Below are positions 7,829 to 15,454 of a DNA stretch of 23,669 nt, in pieces. The stretch is from positions 1 through 23,669 of the forward strand of contig SKMI01000332.1 in NCBI GenBank assembly GCA_007121115.1, written 5' to 3'. The notes below the pieces were generated by a model, which saw nothing but the letters and a program-made list of their open reading frames with translations, made no database searches and was not told the DNA's origin. This DNA is from Paracoccaceae bacterium (GTDB lineage: Bacteria; Pseudomonadota; Alphaproteobacteria; Rhodobacterales; Rhodobacteraceae). Numbering within the stretch: position 1 is the stretch's first letter; each line of letters begins with the position of its first letter. Made by a program: the position numbers and the translations under genes.

Positions 7829-7848
7829 ATGCTTCAAGTTTGAAGTAT
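7829..7848. promoter_or_regulatory. Palindromic operator candidate for the operon's MarR regulator
   Basis: ATGCTTCAA-GT-TTGAAGTAT: two 9-bp arms around a 2-bp centre, with eight of nine positions complementary. The size and symmetry are typical of MarR sites. It sits 47 bp upstream of the first operon gene and overlaps a TATACT -10-like hexamer, which would fit repression by blocking RNA polymerase. No second copy was noticed elsewhere in the window. Confidence 0.6.
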
Positions 7849-7849
7849 A
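7844..7849 (-). promoter_or_regulatory. Putative -10 element of the aminobenzoyl-CoA operon
   Basis: TATACT on the minus strand matches five of six bases of the sigma-70 consensus. It lies about 60 bp upstream of the ATG at 7782, predicting a leader of roughly 55 nt. No convincing -35 hexamer is seen 16-18 bp further upstream, so this is tentative. Overlap with the palindrome strengthens it. Confidence 0.4.
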
Positions 7850-7890
7850 GCCCGGCTCAATATCTCTGAGATGCGCCCAGAATGCAGTCC

Positions 7891-7966
7891 GGTTCGGCGC
7901 CCTGGCGCCGACCAGCGCCCCCGAAGTGCCATAGGGAGGGTGGGCGGGGCGCTGAGGGGGCGCTTC
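7891..7966 (-). repeat. Long dispersed intergenic repeat, copy A
   Basis: The 32-bp block at 7935-7966 matches 19546-19577 on the opposite strand at 30 of 32 positions. After a variable middle, both copies resume with a C-R-CTTCG-S-GGGCGCTG block and a GGCGCC-nn-GGCGCC hairpin. In this copy CAGCGCCCC and GGGGCGCTG (7946-7954 and 7913-7921 on the plus strand) can pair as a 9-bp stem. The element starts six bases after the rppH stop codon and ends before the promoter of the catabolic operon, so it may act as a terminator-like structure between two same-strand transcription units. Confidence 0.7.
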
Positions 7967-7971
7967 CCCGG

Positions 7972-8472
7972 TCAGGATCCGGCGCGACTCCGCAGCCACG
8001 GCCGGAACGCGGCCACAACCCGGGCGTAGATATCCCGCTTGAAGGGCACGATGGCGGCGAGCAGGTCATCCGCCTGCATCCACTGCCACGCTGAAAACTC
8101 CGGATGCGACGTGTCCAGATCGATCAGCGCATCGTCCCCCTGCAGCCGCAACAGGAACCATTTCTGCTTCTGCCCCCGGAACTTCCCGCCCCAGACCCGG
8201 GGCACCAGATCGGCGGGCAGGTCATAGGCAAGCCAGTCGTCGGTCTGCGCCAGAACCTCCACCGCATCGGGCGGGACACTGATTTCCTCGTGCAACTCGC
8301 GCAGCGCGGCGGTTTGCGGGTCTTCGCCTGCGTCGATCCCGCCTTGTGGCATCTGCCATGCAGGTGCGGAACTGTCGCGGCGCTGCGCGGCAAAAACCAG
8401 CCCGTCGCCGTTGATCAGCATCACGCCGACGCAGGGGCGATAGGGCAGCGCGGCGATCTGGTCAGGGGTCAT
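7972..8472 (-). CDS. rppH: RNA pyrophosphohydrolase (Nudix)
   Basis: 166-aa Nudix hydrolase that converts 5'-triphosphate mRNA ends to monophosphates, triggering RNase E-dependent decay. The opening YRPCVGVMLIN is typical of RppH/IalA proteins. The Nudix box spans residues 44-66 (G-x5-E50-x7-R58-E59-L-x-E62-E63), with all metal-binding glutamates present; the usual Gly near its end is Ser65. Length is normal. It is last in the gpmI-envC-ctpA-rppH group, 57 bp after ctpA. The region just before its ATG is pyrimidine-rich without a clear Shine-Dalgarno sequence. A dinucleoside polyphosphate hydrolase activity is the older alternative name for the same family. Confidence 0.93.
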   Translation of the reverse strand: MTPDQIAALPYRPCVGVMLINGDGLVFAAQRRDSSAPAWQMPQGGIDAGEDPQTAALRELHEEISVPPDAVEVLAQTDDWLAYDLPADLVPRVWGGKFRGQKQKWFLLRLQGDDALIDLDTSHPEFSAWQWMQADDLLAAIVPFKRDIYARVVAAFRPWLRSRAGS

Positions 8473-8529
8473 GGGAGGGCCTGCAAAAGGCCCCGCCGCT
8501 GGACTGCGCGGGGGGGCACTCGCTCAGGT

Positions 8530-9864
8530 TCAGCGCCGACCATTCAGCGCCGACAGCCCGCGCAGGATATCCAGCGCATAGGCCAGTTGGTAATCCTCGT
8601 CACGCAAGCGCGAGACTTCCTCGGCGGCACGTTGCTCGTCTTCAAGCTGGCGCCGCTCGTCATCGGACATCGAAGTGTTGTCCAGCCGCCCGCGCAGGTC
8701 GTTCTCGGACCGCGTCAGCGGGGTGTCGCTCTCGTCTTCCTCGGCCTCGGCCCGGCGGCGCGGCTGCTCCACCACAATGTCGGGCGAGACCCCCAGCGCC
8801 TGGATCGATCGGCCCGAGGGCGTGTAATAGAGCGAGGTGGTCAGCCGGATCGCCCCGTCGCCGCGCAGCGGCATCACCGTCTGCACTGACCCCTTGCCGA
8901 AACTGCGCGTCCCCACCACGATGGCGCGACGATGGTCCTGCAGCGCCCCGGCCACGATCTCGGAGGCACTGGCCGAGCCATTGTTGATCAGCACCACCAG
9001 TGGCTTGCCGTCGATCAGGTCGCCCGACTGGGCGTTGTAGCGCTCGCCGCCCTCTTCCCCGCGGCCGCGGGTCGAGACGATCTCGCCCTGATCCAGGAAG
9101 GCATCCGAGATGCGCACCGCCTGGCTCAGCAGCCCGCCGGGGTTGTTGCGCAGGTCCAGCACAACGCCGCCGAGGTTGTCCAGCCCGCCCAGATCCTCGA
9201 TCGCCTCTTCGAGCCCATCGCGCAGGTTGGGAAAGCTCTGTTCGTTGAAGGTGTTGACCCGCAGGATGGCAATATCGCCTTCCAGACGCGTGCGCACCGC
9301 CTGCACCCGGATGGTATCGCGGATCAGCGACAGGTCGAACGGATCGGGCTCACCCTCGCGCACCACGGTGATGATGATCTCTGACCCGACCGGACCGCGC
9401 ATCAGGTCCACCGCCTGCCCAAGTGTCATGCCCAGAAGCGATTCGCCATCCACATGGGTGATCAGGTCCCCCGGCTCTACGCCCGCGTCATCGGCGGGGG
9501 TGCCATCCATGGGGGTGATGACCTTGACGAAGCCCTCTTCCATGGTGACCTCGATCCCCAGCCCGCCAAAGGTGCCGCGGGTCTGGCTGCGCATCTCATC
9601 GAAGTCGTCGGGCGGCAGGTAGCCCGAATGCGGATCGAGCGAGGTCAGCATGCCGTTGATCGCGGCCTCGATCAGCTTTTCGGGAGCCACTTCCTCGACA
9701 TACTGGGCGCGGATGCGTTCGAACACGTCGCCGAACAGGTCGAGCTGCTGGTACACAGAACGATTGCGCTCCTGCTCCTGCGCCACCAGCGGACCGGCCA
9801 CCTGCGTCGCCAGAACCACCCCGGCAATGATGCCGCCGATCCCGGCCAGAACATGTTTCTTCAT
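8530..9864 (-). CDS. ctpA: C-terminal processing peptidase (S41 family)
   Basis: 444-aa periplasmic serine protease anchored or secreted by a hydrophobic N-terminus (about residues 5-28). A PDZ domain (about 95-170) precedes the S41 catalytic domain. By spacing to characterised CtpB/D1P enzymes, the Ser-Lys dyad is S299 (in NNGSASASE) and K324 (in RSFGKGS), with Q328 in the supporting position. The C-terminal tail is acidic and charged, probably helical (about 370-430). It trims C-termini of envelope proteins; in other Gram-negatives such enzymes control peptidoglycan endopeptidases. The ATG at 9864 is preferred, with a GTG one codon upstream. It lies 69 bp downstream of envC in the same direction, consistent with a shared cell-wall role. 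Confidence 0.94.
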   Translation of the reverse strand: MKKHVLAGIGGIIAGVVLATQVAGPLVAQEQERNRSVYQQLDLFGDVFERIRAQYVEEVAPEKLIEAAINGMLTSLDPHSGYLPPDDFDEMRSQTRGTFGGLGIEVTMEEGFVKVITPMDGTPADDAGVEPGDLITHVDGESLLGMTLGQAVDLMRGPVGSEIIITVVREGEPDPFDLSLIRDTIRVQAVRTRLEGDIAILRVNTFNEQSFPNLRDGLEEAIEDLGGLDNLGGVVLDLRNNPGGLLSQAVRISDAFLDQGEIVSTRGRGEEGGERYNAQSGDLIDGKPLVVLINNGSASASEIVAGALQDHRRAIVVGTRSFGKGSVQTVMPLRGDGAIRLTTSLYYTPSGRSIQALGVSPDIVVEQPRRRAEAEEDESDTPLTRSENDLRGRLDNTSMSDDERRQLEDEQRAAEEVSRLRDEDYQLAYALDILRGLSALNGRR

Positions 9865-9933
9865 CACGCTTCGTGCTCCCTTTTCCTCGGCGGCGGCGGC
9901 GAACTGCGCCGATTGTGCACCCGCACGGGACGG

Positions 9934-11139
9934 TCAATCCTCCCGCGCAGTCAACGCGAACCAGGCGGCGGGGTCAACCGGCGCGCCCGCATGGCGCAAT
10001 TCGACATAGAGCGTCTGTGTCCGCTCGCCGCCCGAAACTGCATTTTCCGGCGCATCAAGCCTCCCAACAGGCATGGTGCCCAGCGGCATCGCGTCCGCAA
10101 CCACTTCTCCTGATTGAACATAGACGATTTCCAACCCACCGAGCACCAGCAGATAGTCCGACGCCGGCTCCAGAACGATCACATTACCGTAGCCCCGCAG
10201 CGGGCCGGCGTAGCGCACCGTGGCCGACCAGGGCGCCGAAACCAGCGCGCCAGGGGTTGTAGCCAGAACCATGCCGGGCCTGGTGATCCCGACCGCATCC
10301 GCCTCGCCCGCGCGGCGCAGGACGGTGCCGCGGGCGGGCAGGGGCAGGGCGCCACGCGCCTCCGCGAAAACTTGTAGCGCTTCATCCTCGGACGCGCCCT
10401 GCGGTGCCGCGCTGCGGGTGGCCAACCCTTGCGCGAACTCGTCCAGAGTGTCGGCGGCGGCGGCCAGCGCGGAGAGGATGGCAGGGTCGTCCACCAGCCG
10501 CTGCGGCAGGTCCGCGCGTTCTGCCATCGCCCGGCCAAGGGCGGCGCGCGCGGATTGCGCCAGTTCCAGCCCGGCCTGCAACTGCGCCACCCCTTCGGCC
10601 TGAAGCGCGCGCAGGGCGGCGACCTCGCGCAGATCAGTCTCGAGCCGCGCAGCGCGGTCGGCGAGCGCGGGCGCCACCTCGCCCAGCAGCATGCCCGCGC
10701 GCGCGGTGCCCAGGGGTCCCGCAGGATGCGCCAGTTGCCCGGCATCGGCCTGCACCCGCCCGATGGCGCCCAGAACCCCCAGCAGGCGCGAGACCTCGGC
10801 GCTTTCTGCCTCGAACCGGCGGCGCAGGGTGGTCTCGCGCAGGGTCGCGGCGCGCAGATCGGCCCGCAAGAGGTCGAGCCCGGCCTCGAAGGCGCGGATG
10901 GTCCCGGCCAGCGCGGCAACGCGCTCCTGTGCGGCGCCCGTTTCCTCGATCGCCGCAACCGCTTCGGTCAGGGCTGCGGCGGCGGCGCGGGCGGTGTCCA
11001 CCGGGTCGGTGCCGGCGCGGGCGGGAAGGGCGGCGGCGCTGATGGCCAGGCAGACCGGCAGCAGGGCGGCAAGGACGCGGGCGCGCCCGCTGGCGAGGAA
11101 TTGCCGGAGGCGCGCAGCCCCTGCCGTGGCCCGCATCAT
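9934..11139 (-). CDS. envC: Murein hydrolase activator EnvC family (degenerate M23/LytM domain)
   Basis: 401-aa exported protein. An N-terminal hydrophobic export signal (about 20-42) is followed by a long Ala/Leu/Arg-rich coiled-coil region (about 45-240) and a C-terminal LytM-like domain (about 265-395) with GYGNVIVLE and a VQSGEVVADAMPLG strand-turn. The zinc-binding His residues of active M23 endopeptidases are missing, as in EnvC, which activates amidases rather than cutting peptidoglycan itself. It would act in the periplasm during daughter-cell separation. The gene starts 7 bp after gpmI, so the two are surely co-transcribed. Two adjacent ATGs (11139 and 11136) are possible starts. Confidence 0.9.
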   Translation of the reverse strand: MMRATAGAARLRQFLASGRARVLAALLPVCLAISAAALPARAGTDPVDTARAAAAALTEAVAAIEETGAAQERVAALAGTIRAFEAGLDLLRADLRAATLRETTLRRRFEAESAEVSRLLGVLGAIGRVQADAGQLAHPAGPLGTARAGMLLGEVAPALADRAARLETDLREVAALRALQAEGVAQLQAGLELAQSARAALGRAMAERADLPQRLVDDPAILSALAAAADTLDEFAQGLATRSAAPQGASEDEALQVFAEARGALPLPARGTVLRRAGEADAVGITRPGMVLATTPGALVSAPWSATVRYAGPLRGYGNVIVLEPASDYLLVLGGLEIVYVQSGEVVADAMPLGTMPVGRLDAPENAVSGGERTQTLYVELRHAGAPVDPAAWFALTARED

Positions 11140-11146
11140 AACCCGC

Positions 11147-12664
11147 TCACGCCCGGATCAGGCTGCGCCCGGTCATCTCGGGCGGCGGATCCAGTCCGAT
11201 GAGCGCCAGCAGCGTGGGCGCCACATCCGCCAGCCGCCCGTCGTCCAGTCGCACGTCTGCGGGGCCGCCAATGAGCGCCACCGGCACCGGGTTGGTGGTG
11301 TGCGCGGTATGCGGCCCGCCCGTTTCGGGGTCGATCATCTGTTCGGCGTTGCCGTGGTCCGCCGTCAGCAACATCGCACCGCCTGCCTCCTCCAGCGCCG
11401 CCAACGCCTGGCCCAGCCCGGCATCAACCGCCTCGCAGGCCGCGATGGCCGCCGCAATATCGCCGGTATGGCCCACCATGTCGGGGTTGGCGAAATTGAC
11501 GACGATCAGGTCGTAGCCCGCGCCGATGGCCTCGACCAGCTTGGCCGTCACCTCGGGTGCGGCCATTTCGGGTTGCAGGTCGTAGGTGGCGACACCGGGG
11601 CTTTGCGGCATGTGCCGGTCCTCGCCGTCCTCGGGGTCTTCGCGCCCGCCGTTGAGGAAGAAGGTCACATGCGGGTATTTCTCGGTCTCGGCCAGCCGGA
11701 ACTGGCGCAGGCCGTGTTCCGCGACCCAGGCGCCCAGCGTGTTGGCGATCTTGCGCTTCGGAAAGGCAGTGGTCATGAACGCGTTATGCGCGTCCGAGTA
11801 TTCGACCATGCCCAGGAGCGCCTCCCAATCCGGCAGGCGACCGCGGTCGAACCCGTTGAAGGAGGGTGCGCCGAGGGCGGCAAGGATCTCTCGCGCGCGG
11901 TCGGCGCGGAAGTTGAGGCAGTAGAAACCGTCGCCCCCGCGCACCCCGGCATAGTCGCCGATCACCGTGGGGGCGATGAACTCGTCGGTCTCGCCCCGCG
12001 CGTAGGCTTCGGCCACGGCGGCGGTGGCATCCCTGGCGCTGTGATCCGCCTCGGCCCGGACGATGGCGCGCCAGGCGCGTTCCACACGGTCCCAGCGCCG
12101 GTCCCGGTCCATGGACCAGTAGCGCCCGATCACCGTGGCGATCCGCGCGCCCGAAGGCAGCGCGCCCAGCAGGTCGGCCACGAAGCCCTGCGCGGATTTC
12201 GGCGCCACGTCGCGCCCATCGGTCATGGCGTGGATCGCCACCGGCACGCCCGCCCCGGCGATGGCATCAACGGCGGCGCGCAGATGGGTGATGTGCCCGT
12301 GCACGCCGCCATCCGAGACCACGGCCATCAGATGCGCCGTCCCGCCCGAGGTCTGCAGCTTGCCGATGAACGCCTGCAGCGCGGCGTTTTCGGTGAAACT
12401 GCCATCCTCGATTGCCAGGTCGATCTGGCCCAGGTCCATGGCCACCACGCGCCCCGCGCCGATGTTGGTGTGGCCAACCTCGGAGTTGCCCATCTGGCCG
12501 GTGGGCAGGCCCACGTCGCGCCCGTGGGTGGTCAGCGTGGCGTGGGGGCAGGCGGCCATCACCCGGTCGAAATGCGGCGTGCGCGCCTGCGCGATGGCGT
12601 TGCCCGGCCCGGGCGGGGCGACGCCCCAGCCATCGAGGATGCACAGAACGACGGGGCGGGGCAT
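11147..12664 (-). CDS. gpmI: 2,3-bisphosphoglycerate-independent phosphoglycerate mutase
   Basis: 505-aa cofactor-independent phosphoglycerate mutase interconverting 3- and 2-phosphoglycerate in glycolysis and gluconeogenesis; Mn2+-dependent. The metal-binding LDGWG (D11) opens the protein. The phosphorylated catalytic serine is S61 in GQMGNSEVGH, and TADHGNAEQM near the C-terminus supplies further metal ligands. Length matches the family (about 505-515). It begins the gpmI-envC-ctpA-rppH run. The 85-bp gap to argG upstream holds a dispersed short repeat in the opposite orientation. Confidence 0.97.
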   Translation of the reverse strand: MPRPVVLCILDGWGVAPPGPGNAIAQARTPHFDRVMAACPHATLTTHGRDVGLPTGQMGNSEVGHTNIGAGRVVAMDLGQIDLAIEDGSFTENAALQAFIGKLQTSGGTAHLMAVVSDGGVHGHITHLRAAVDAIAGAGVPVAIHAMTDGRDVAPKSAQGFVADLLGALPSGARIATVIGRYWSMDRDRRWDRVERAWRAIVRAEADHSARDATAAVAEAYARGETDEFIAPTVIGDYAGVRGGDGFYCLNFRADRAREILAALGAPSFNGFDRGRLPDWEALLGMVEYSDAHNAFMTTAFPKRKIANTLGAWVAEHGLRQFRLAETEKYPHVTFFLNGGREDPEDGEDRHMPQSPGVATYDLQPEMAAPEVTAKLVEAIGAGYDLIVVNFANPDMVGHTGDIAAAIAACEAVDAGLGQALAALEEAGGAMLLTADHGNAEQMIDPETGGPHTAHTTNPVPVALIGGPADVRLDDGRLADVAPTLLALIGLDPPPEMTGRSLIRA

Positions 12665-12716
12665 GGCGGGTCCTACTGCTCAAGCGGGATGCCGGTGGCG
12701 GCGTGCGCCTCCGGCG

Positions 12717-12738
12717 GGGGTATTTGGGGCAAGATGAA
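12717..12738 (+). repeat. Short dispersed intergenic repeat, copy 2
   Basis: GGGG followed by TATTTGGGGCAAGATGAA on the plus strand, one mismatch over 22 bp from the copy at 3406-3427. It is preceded by CTCCGGCG, against CTCCCC in copy 1. It lies between argG and gpmI, antisense to both, so its ATG is not followed by a recognisable gene and the element does not need to be a translation start. Confidence 0.75.
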
Positions 12739-12749
12739 AGCCCTTGGCG

Positions 12750-13985
12750 TCAGGATTTCAACCGCCGGTCGCGCGCGGCCAGCAGTTTCAGGCGCAGCGC
12801 GTTGAGGCGGATGAAGCCTTCGGCGTCTTTCTGGTCATAGGCGCCGGCGTCATCCTCGAACGTGACATGAGCTTCGGAATAGAGGCTGTGATCCGACCAG
12901 CGGCCCACGCAGCGCACCGAACCCTTGTAGAGTTTCAGCCGCACGGTGCCGGAAACGTGGTGCTGCGACTTGTCGATGGCGGCCTGCAGCATCTCGCGTT
13001 CGGGCGAGAACCAGAAGCCGTTGTAGATCAGTTCGGCGTAGCGCGGCATCAGGCTGTCCTTCAGGTGCCCGGCGCCCGCGTCCAGCGTGATCTGTTCGAT
13101 TCCGCGATGCGCCTCCAGCAGGATGGTGCCGCCCGGGGTTTCGTAGATGCCGCGCGATTTCATGCCGACGAAGCGGTTTTCCACGAAATCCAGCCGCCCG
13201 ATCCCGTGCCTGCGGCCGTATTCGTTGAGGTCCGTGAGGATCGTGGCCGGGGAGCGCGGTTGGCCGTTGATGGCGGTGGCGTCGCCCTTTTCGAAGCTGA
13301 TCTCGATATATTCGGGCTGATCCGGCGCATCCTCGGGGGCCACGGTGCGCTGATAGACGTAATCGGGCGCGTCCTCGGCCGGGTCTTCGAGCACCTTGCC
13401 CTCGGACGAGGTGTGCAGAAGGTTCGCGTCGACGCTGAAGGGCGCCTCGCCGCGTTTGTCCTTGGCGATGGGGATCTGGTGCGCCTCGGCGAATTCCATC
13501 AGCTTGGTGCGGCTGGACAGGTCCCAGTCGCGCCAGGGCGCGATGACCTTGATGTCGGGGTTCAGCGCGTAGGCCGAAAGCTCGAAGCGGACCTGATCGT
13601 TGCCCTTGCCGGTGGCGCCATGGGCGATGGCATCGGCGCCGGTCTCGGCCGCGATCTCGATCAGCCGCTTGGAGATCAGGGGCCGCGCGATGGAGGTGCC
13701 CAGGAGGTAGAGCCCTTCGTAGACCGCATTGGCCCGGAACATCGGAAAGACGAAATCGCGCACGAATTCCTCGCGCAGGTCCTCGATGTAGATGTTCTCG
13801 GGCGCGATCCCCAGCAGTTCGGCCTTTGCCCGCGCGGGGTCCAGTTCCTCGCCCTGACCCAGATCGGCGGTGAAGGTCACCACTTCGCAGCCGTATTCGA
13901 CCTGCAGCCACTTGAGGATGATCGAGGTGTCCAGCCCGCCGGAATAGGCGAGCACGACCTTGCGGGGGGCGGCGGCGGTGGGCAT
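12750..13985 (-). CDS. argG: Argininosuccinate synthase
   Basis: 411-aa cytoplasmic enzyme that condenses citrulline and aspartate with ATP to argininosuccinate, the penultimate step of arginine biosynthesis. The PP-loop AYSGGLDTS (13-21) near the N-terminus is diagnostic, and the rest is typical for the family (for example GKGNDQVRFELS and TSSEGKVLEDP). I chose the ATG at 13985, preceded by GGAG six bases upstream. The frame is open for 27 more codons to 14066, but that extension is non-homologous-looking, runs over the promoter and reaches into the palindrome at 14057-14070. It is divergent from the NSS transporter gene. Confidence 0.97.
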   Translation of the reverse strand: MPTAAAPRKVVLAYSGGLDTSIILKWLQVEYGCEVVTFTADLGQGEELDPARAKAELLGIAPENIYIEDLREEFVRDFVFPMFRANAVYEGLYLLGTSIARPLISKRLIEIAAETGADAIAHGATGKGNDQVRFELSAYALNPDIKVIAPWRDWDLSSRTKLMEFAEAHQIPIAKDKRGEAPFSVDANLLHTSSEGKVLEDPAEDAPDYVYQRTVAPEDAPDQPEYIEISFEKGDATAINGQPRSPATILTDLNEYGRRHGIGRLDFVENRFVGMKSRGIYETPGGTILLEAHRGIEQITLDAGAGHLKDSLMPRYAELIYNGFWFSPEREMLQAAIDKSQHHVSGTVRLKLYKGSVRCVGRWSDHSLYSEAHVTFEDDAGAYDQKDAEGFIRLNALRLKLLAARDRRLKS

Positions 13986-14014
13986 GGCGGGCTCCGTTGA
14001 TGAAAGGCGCCCTT

Positions 14015-14043
14015 CGTCTAGTGGCAACGCCCGCGGGCTGCAA
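14015..14043 (-). promoter_or_regulatory. Candidate argG promoter
   Basis: Minus strand: TTGCAG (14043-14038), a 17-bp spacer, then TAGACG (14020-14015). Each hexamer is a partial match to the sigma-70 consensus. It would start transcription about 20-25 nt before the argG ATG. The spacing is ideal but the hexamers are weak. Confidence 0.35.
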
Positions 14044-14056
14044 GCGGGTGCGGGTG

Positions 14057-14070
14057 CGGTTTGCAAACCG
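14057..14070. promoter_or_regulatory. 14-bp perfect palindrome between divergent argG and the NSS transporter gene
   Basis: CGGTTTGCAAACCG is fully self-complementary. It lies 72 bp upstream of the argG start and 38 bp upstream of the transporter start, where a regulator could affect either promoter. No regulator gene adjoins it, so the binding protein is unknown. Confidence 0.45.
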
Positions 14071-14107
14071 TGGCGCCGCGCATAGGTGGGGCGAAACAGG
14101 AGGGACC

Positions 14108-15424
14108 ATGCCGGAACACATGCACCGACAGGCGGCCACGCGGGCGCAGTGGTCCTCGGAACCGGCGTTCGTCTTTTCCATGGCCGCGGCGGCGGTTGGG
14201 TTGGGGAACCTGTGGCGGTTCCCCTACATGGTGGGCGAAAACGGCGGCGCGGCCTTCATCGTCGCCTATCTGATCGCGCTGGTGGTGGTGGCGCTTCCGG
14301 TGATGATGCTGGAGGTCGCCGCGGGTCGGCTGGCGCAGGGCAGCGTGGTCGGCACCTATCGCGGGGTGACGCGGCTGGGTGCGGCCTATGGCTGGGCGGT
14401 GGTCGGCCTGACCATCATCATCACCAGCTATTACCTGGTCATCACCGGCTGGACGCTGGGCTACGCGGTCGATGCCTTCCGGATGAACCTGACCGAATTC
14501 GACGACTTCACCGCGGGCTACAATTCGGTCTGGTATTTCCTGGCCGTAACCGCGCTGGCGGCGGTGGTGTTGTTGAAGGGTGTGCGCGCGATCGAAGGGT
14601 TTTCCAAACTGCTGATGCCGGTGCTGGTGGTGCTGATCGCCGGGCTGGTGGTGGTGGCGTCACGCACCGACGGCTGGGGCGAGGCGGCGGGTTTCATGCT
14701 GCGCTGGGAGGCATCGGCGCTGGCCAATCCGACGCTGTGGTTCTTTGCCTTCGGGCAGGCGTTCTATACGCTGGCGGTAGGGCAAGGGTATCTGGTCACC
14801 TATGGCAGCTACATCCCGCGCCGGACCAACGTGCCGCGCGCCACGCTGATCGTCGCCGGGACCGAGACCACCATCGCGTTGCTGGCGGGTTGGATGATCT
14901 TTCCCTTCGTCTTCACCCACGGGCTGGACCCGGGGGCGGGGTCGGAGCTGGCGTTTTCCGCCCTGCCGCGCGTGTTCGAGGACATGGCAGGCGGCGCCTG
15001 GCTGGCCATGGCGTTCTTCTTCATGTTCTTCGCGGCGGCGTTTTCGTCATGTCTGGCGGGGTTGAAAGTGATCATCGCCGCCTTTGCCGACGAGTTCGAC
15101 CTGCCCAACGCCCGCGCGGTGGCGGCCACCGGGGCGCTGATGCTGGGGCTTGGCCTGCCCTCGGCGCTGAGTTTCTCGCCGGTTCAACTGACCGTGGCGG
15201 GGATGCCGTTCCTGGACTTCATGGACCAGTTCGGCGGCACGAATATCGTCGTTGCCTCGGGGGTGATCGGCGCGGGGCTGTTGTGCTGGGTGCTGCCGCC
15301 GCCGAAGGTGGTGCATGCGCTGGGGGCGAAATCCCGCTGGTGGTCGTGGCGGATCTTCGTGGTCGGGCGCAGCCTGCCGTTCCTGGGCGCCGGTCTGTTG
15401 ATCTGGCGGCTGGTGGTGGGGTAA
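14108..15424 (+). CDS. Sodium-dependent transporter, neurotransmitter:sodium symporter (NSS/SNF) family
   Basis: 438-aa polytopic inner-membrane protein, expected to import an amino acid or related amine using the Na+ gradient. The signature of transmembrane helix 1, GLGNLWRFPYMVGENGGAAF (31-50), contains the unwound Na+/substrate-binding segment of LeuT-type proteins. About 11-12 hydrophobic helices follow, normal for bacterial members (LeuT, MhsT, TnaT). An excellent AGGAGGG Shine-Dalgarno five bases upstream of the ATG at 14108 decides the start; the frame is open from 13997, but that part overlaps the argG promoter region. A small thioesterase gene follows 30 bp downstream on the same strand. 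The substrate cannot be deduced. Confidence 0.95.
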   Translation: MPEHMHRQAATRAQWSSEPAFVFSMAAAAVGLGNLWRFPYMVGENGGAAFIVAYLIALVVVALPVMMLEVAAGRLAQGSVVGTYRGVTRLGAAYGWAVVGLTIIITSYYLVITGWTLGYAVDAFRMNLTEFDDFTAGYNSVWYFLAVTALAAVVLLKGVRAIEGFSKLLMPVLVVLIAGLVVVASRTDGWGEAAGFMLRWEASALANPTLWFFAFGQAFYTLAVGQGYLVTYGSYIPRRTNVPRATLIVAGTETTIALLAGWMIFPFVFTHGLDPGAGSELAFSALPRVFEDMAGGAWLAMAFFFMFFAAAFSSCLAGLKVIIAAFADEFDLPNARAVAATGALMLGLGLPSALSFSPVQLTVAGMPFLDFMDQFGGTNIVVASGVIGAGLLCWVLPPPKVVHALGAKSRWWSWRIFVVGRSLPFLGAGLLIWRLVVG

Positions 15425-15454
15425 GCCTGTGGCCGGGTCATGGAGGGGAAAGCG

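Noticed and set aside
10691..12805. 704-codon plus-strand open frame over envC and gpmI
   Set aside because: Antisense shadow of two firmly identified genes, without recognisable motifs.
13986..14066. 27-codon N-terminal extension of argG
   Set aside because: Runs over a candidate promoter into a palindrome; the ATG at 13985 has a good Shine-Dalgarno and gives the usual length.
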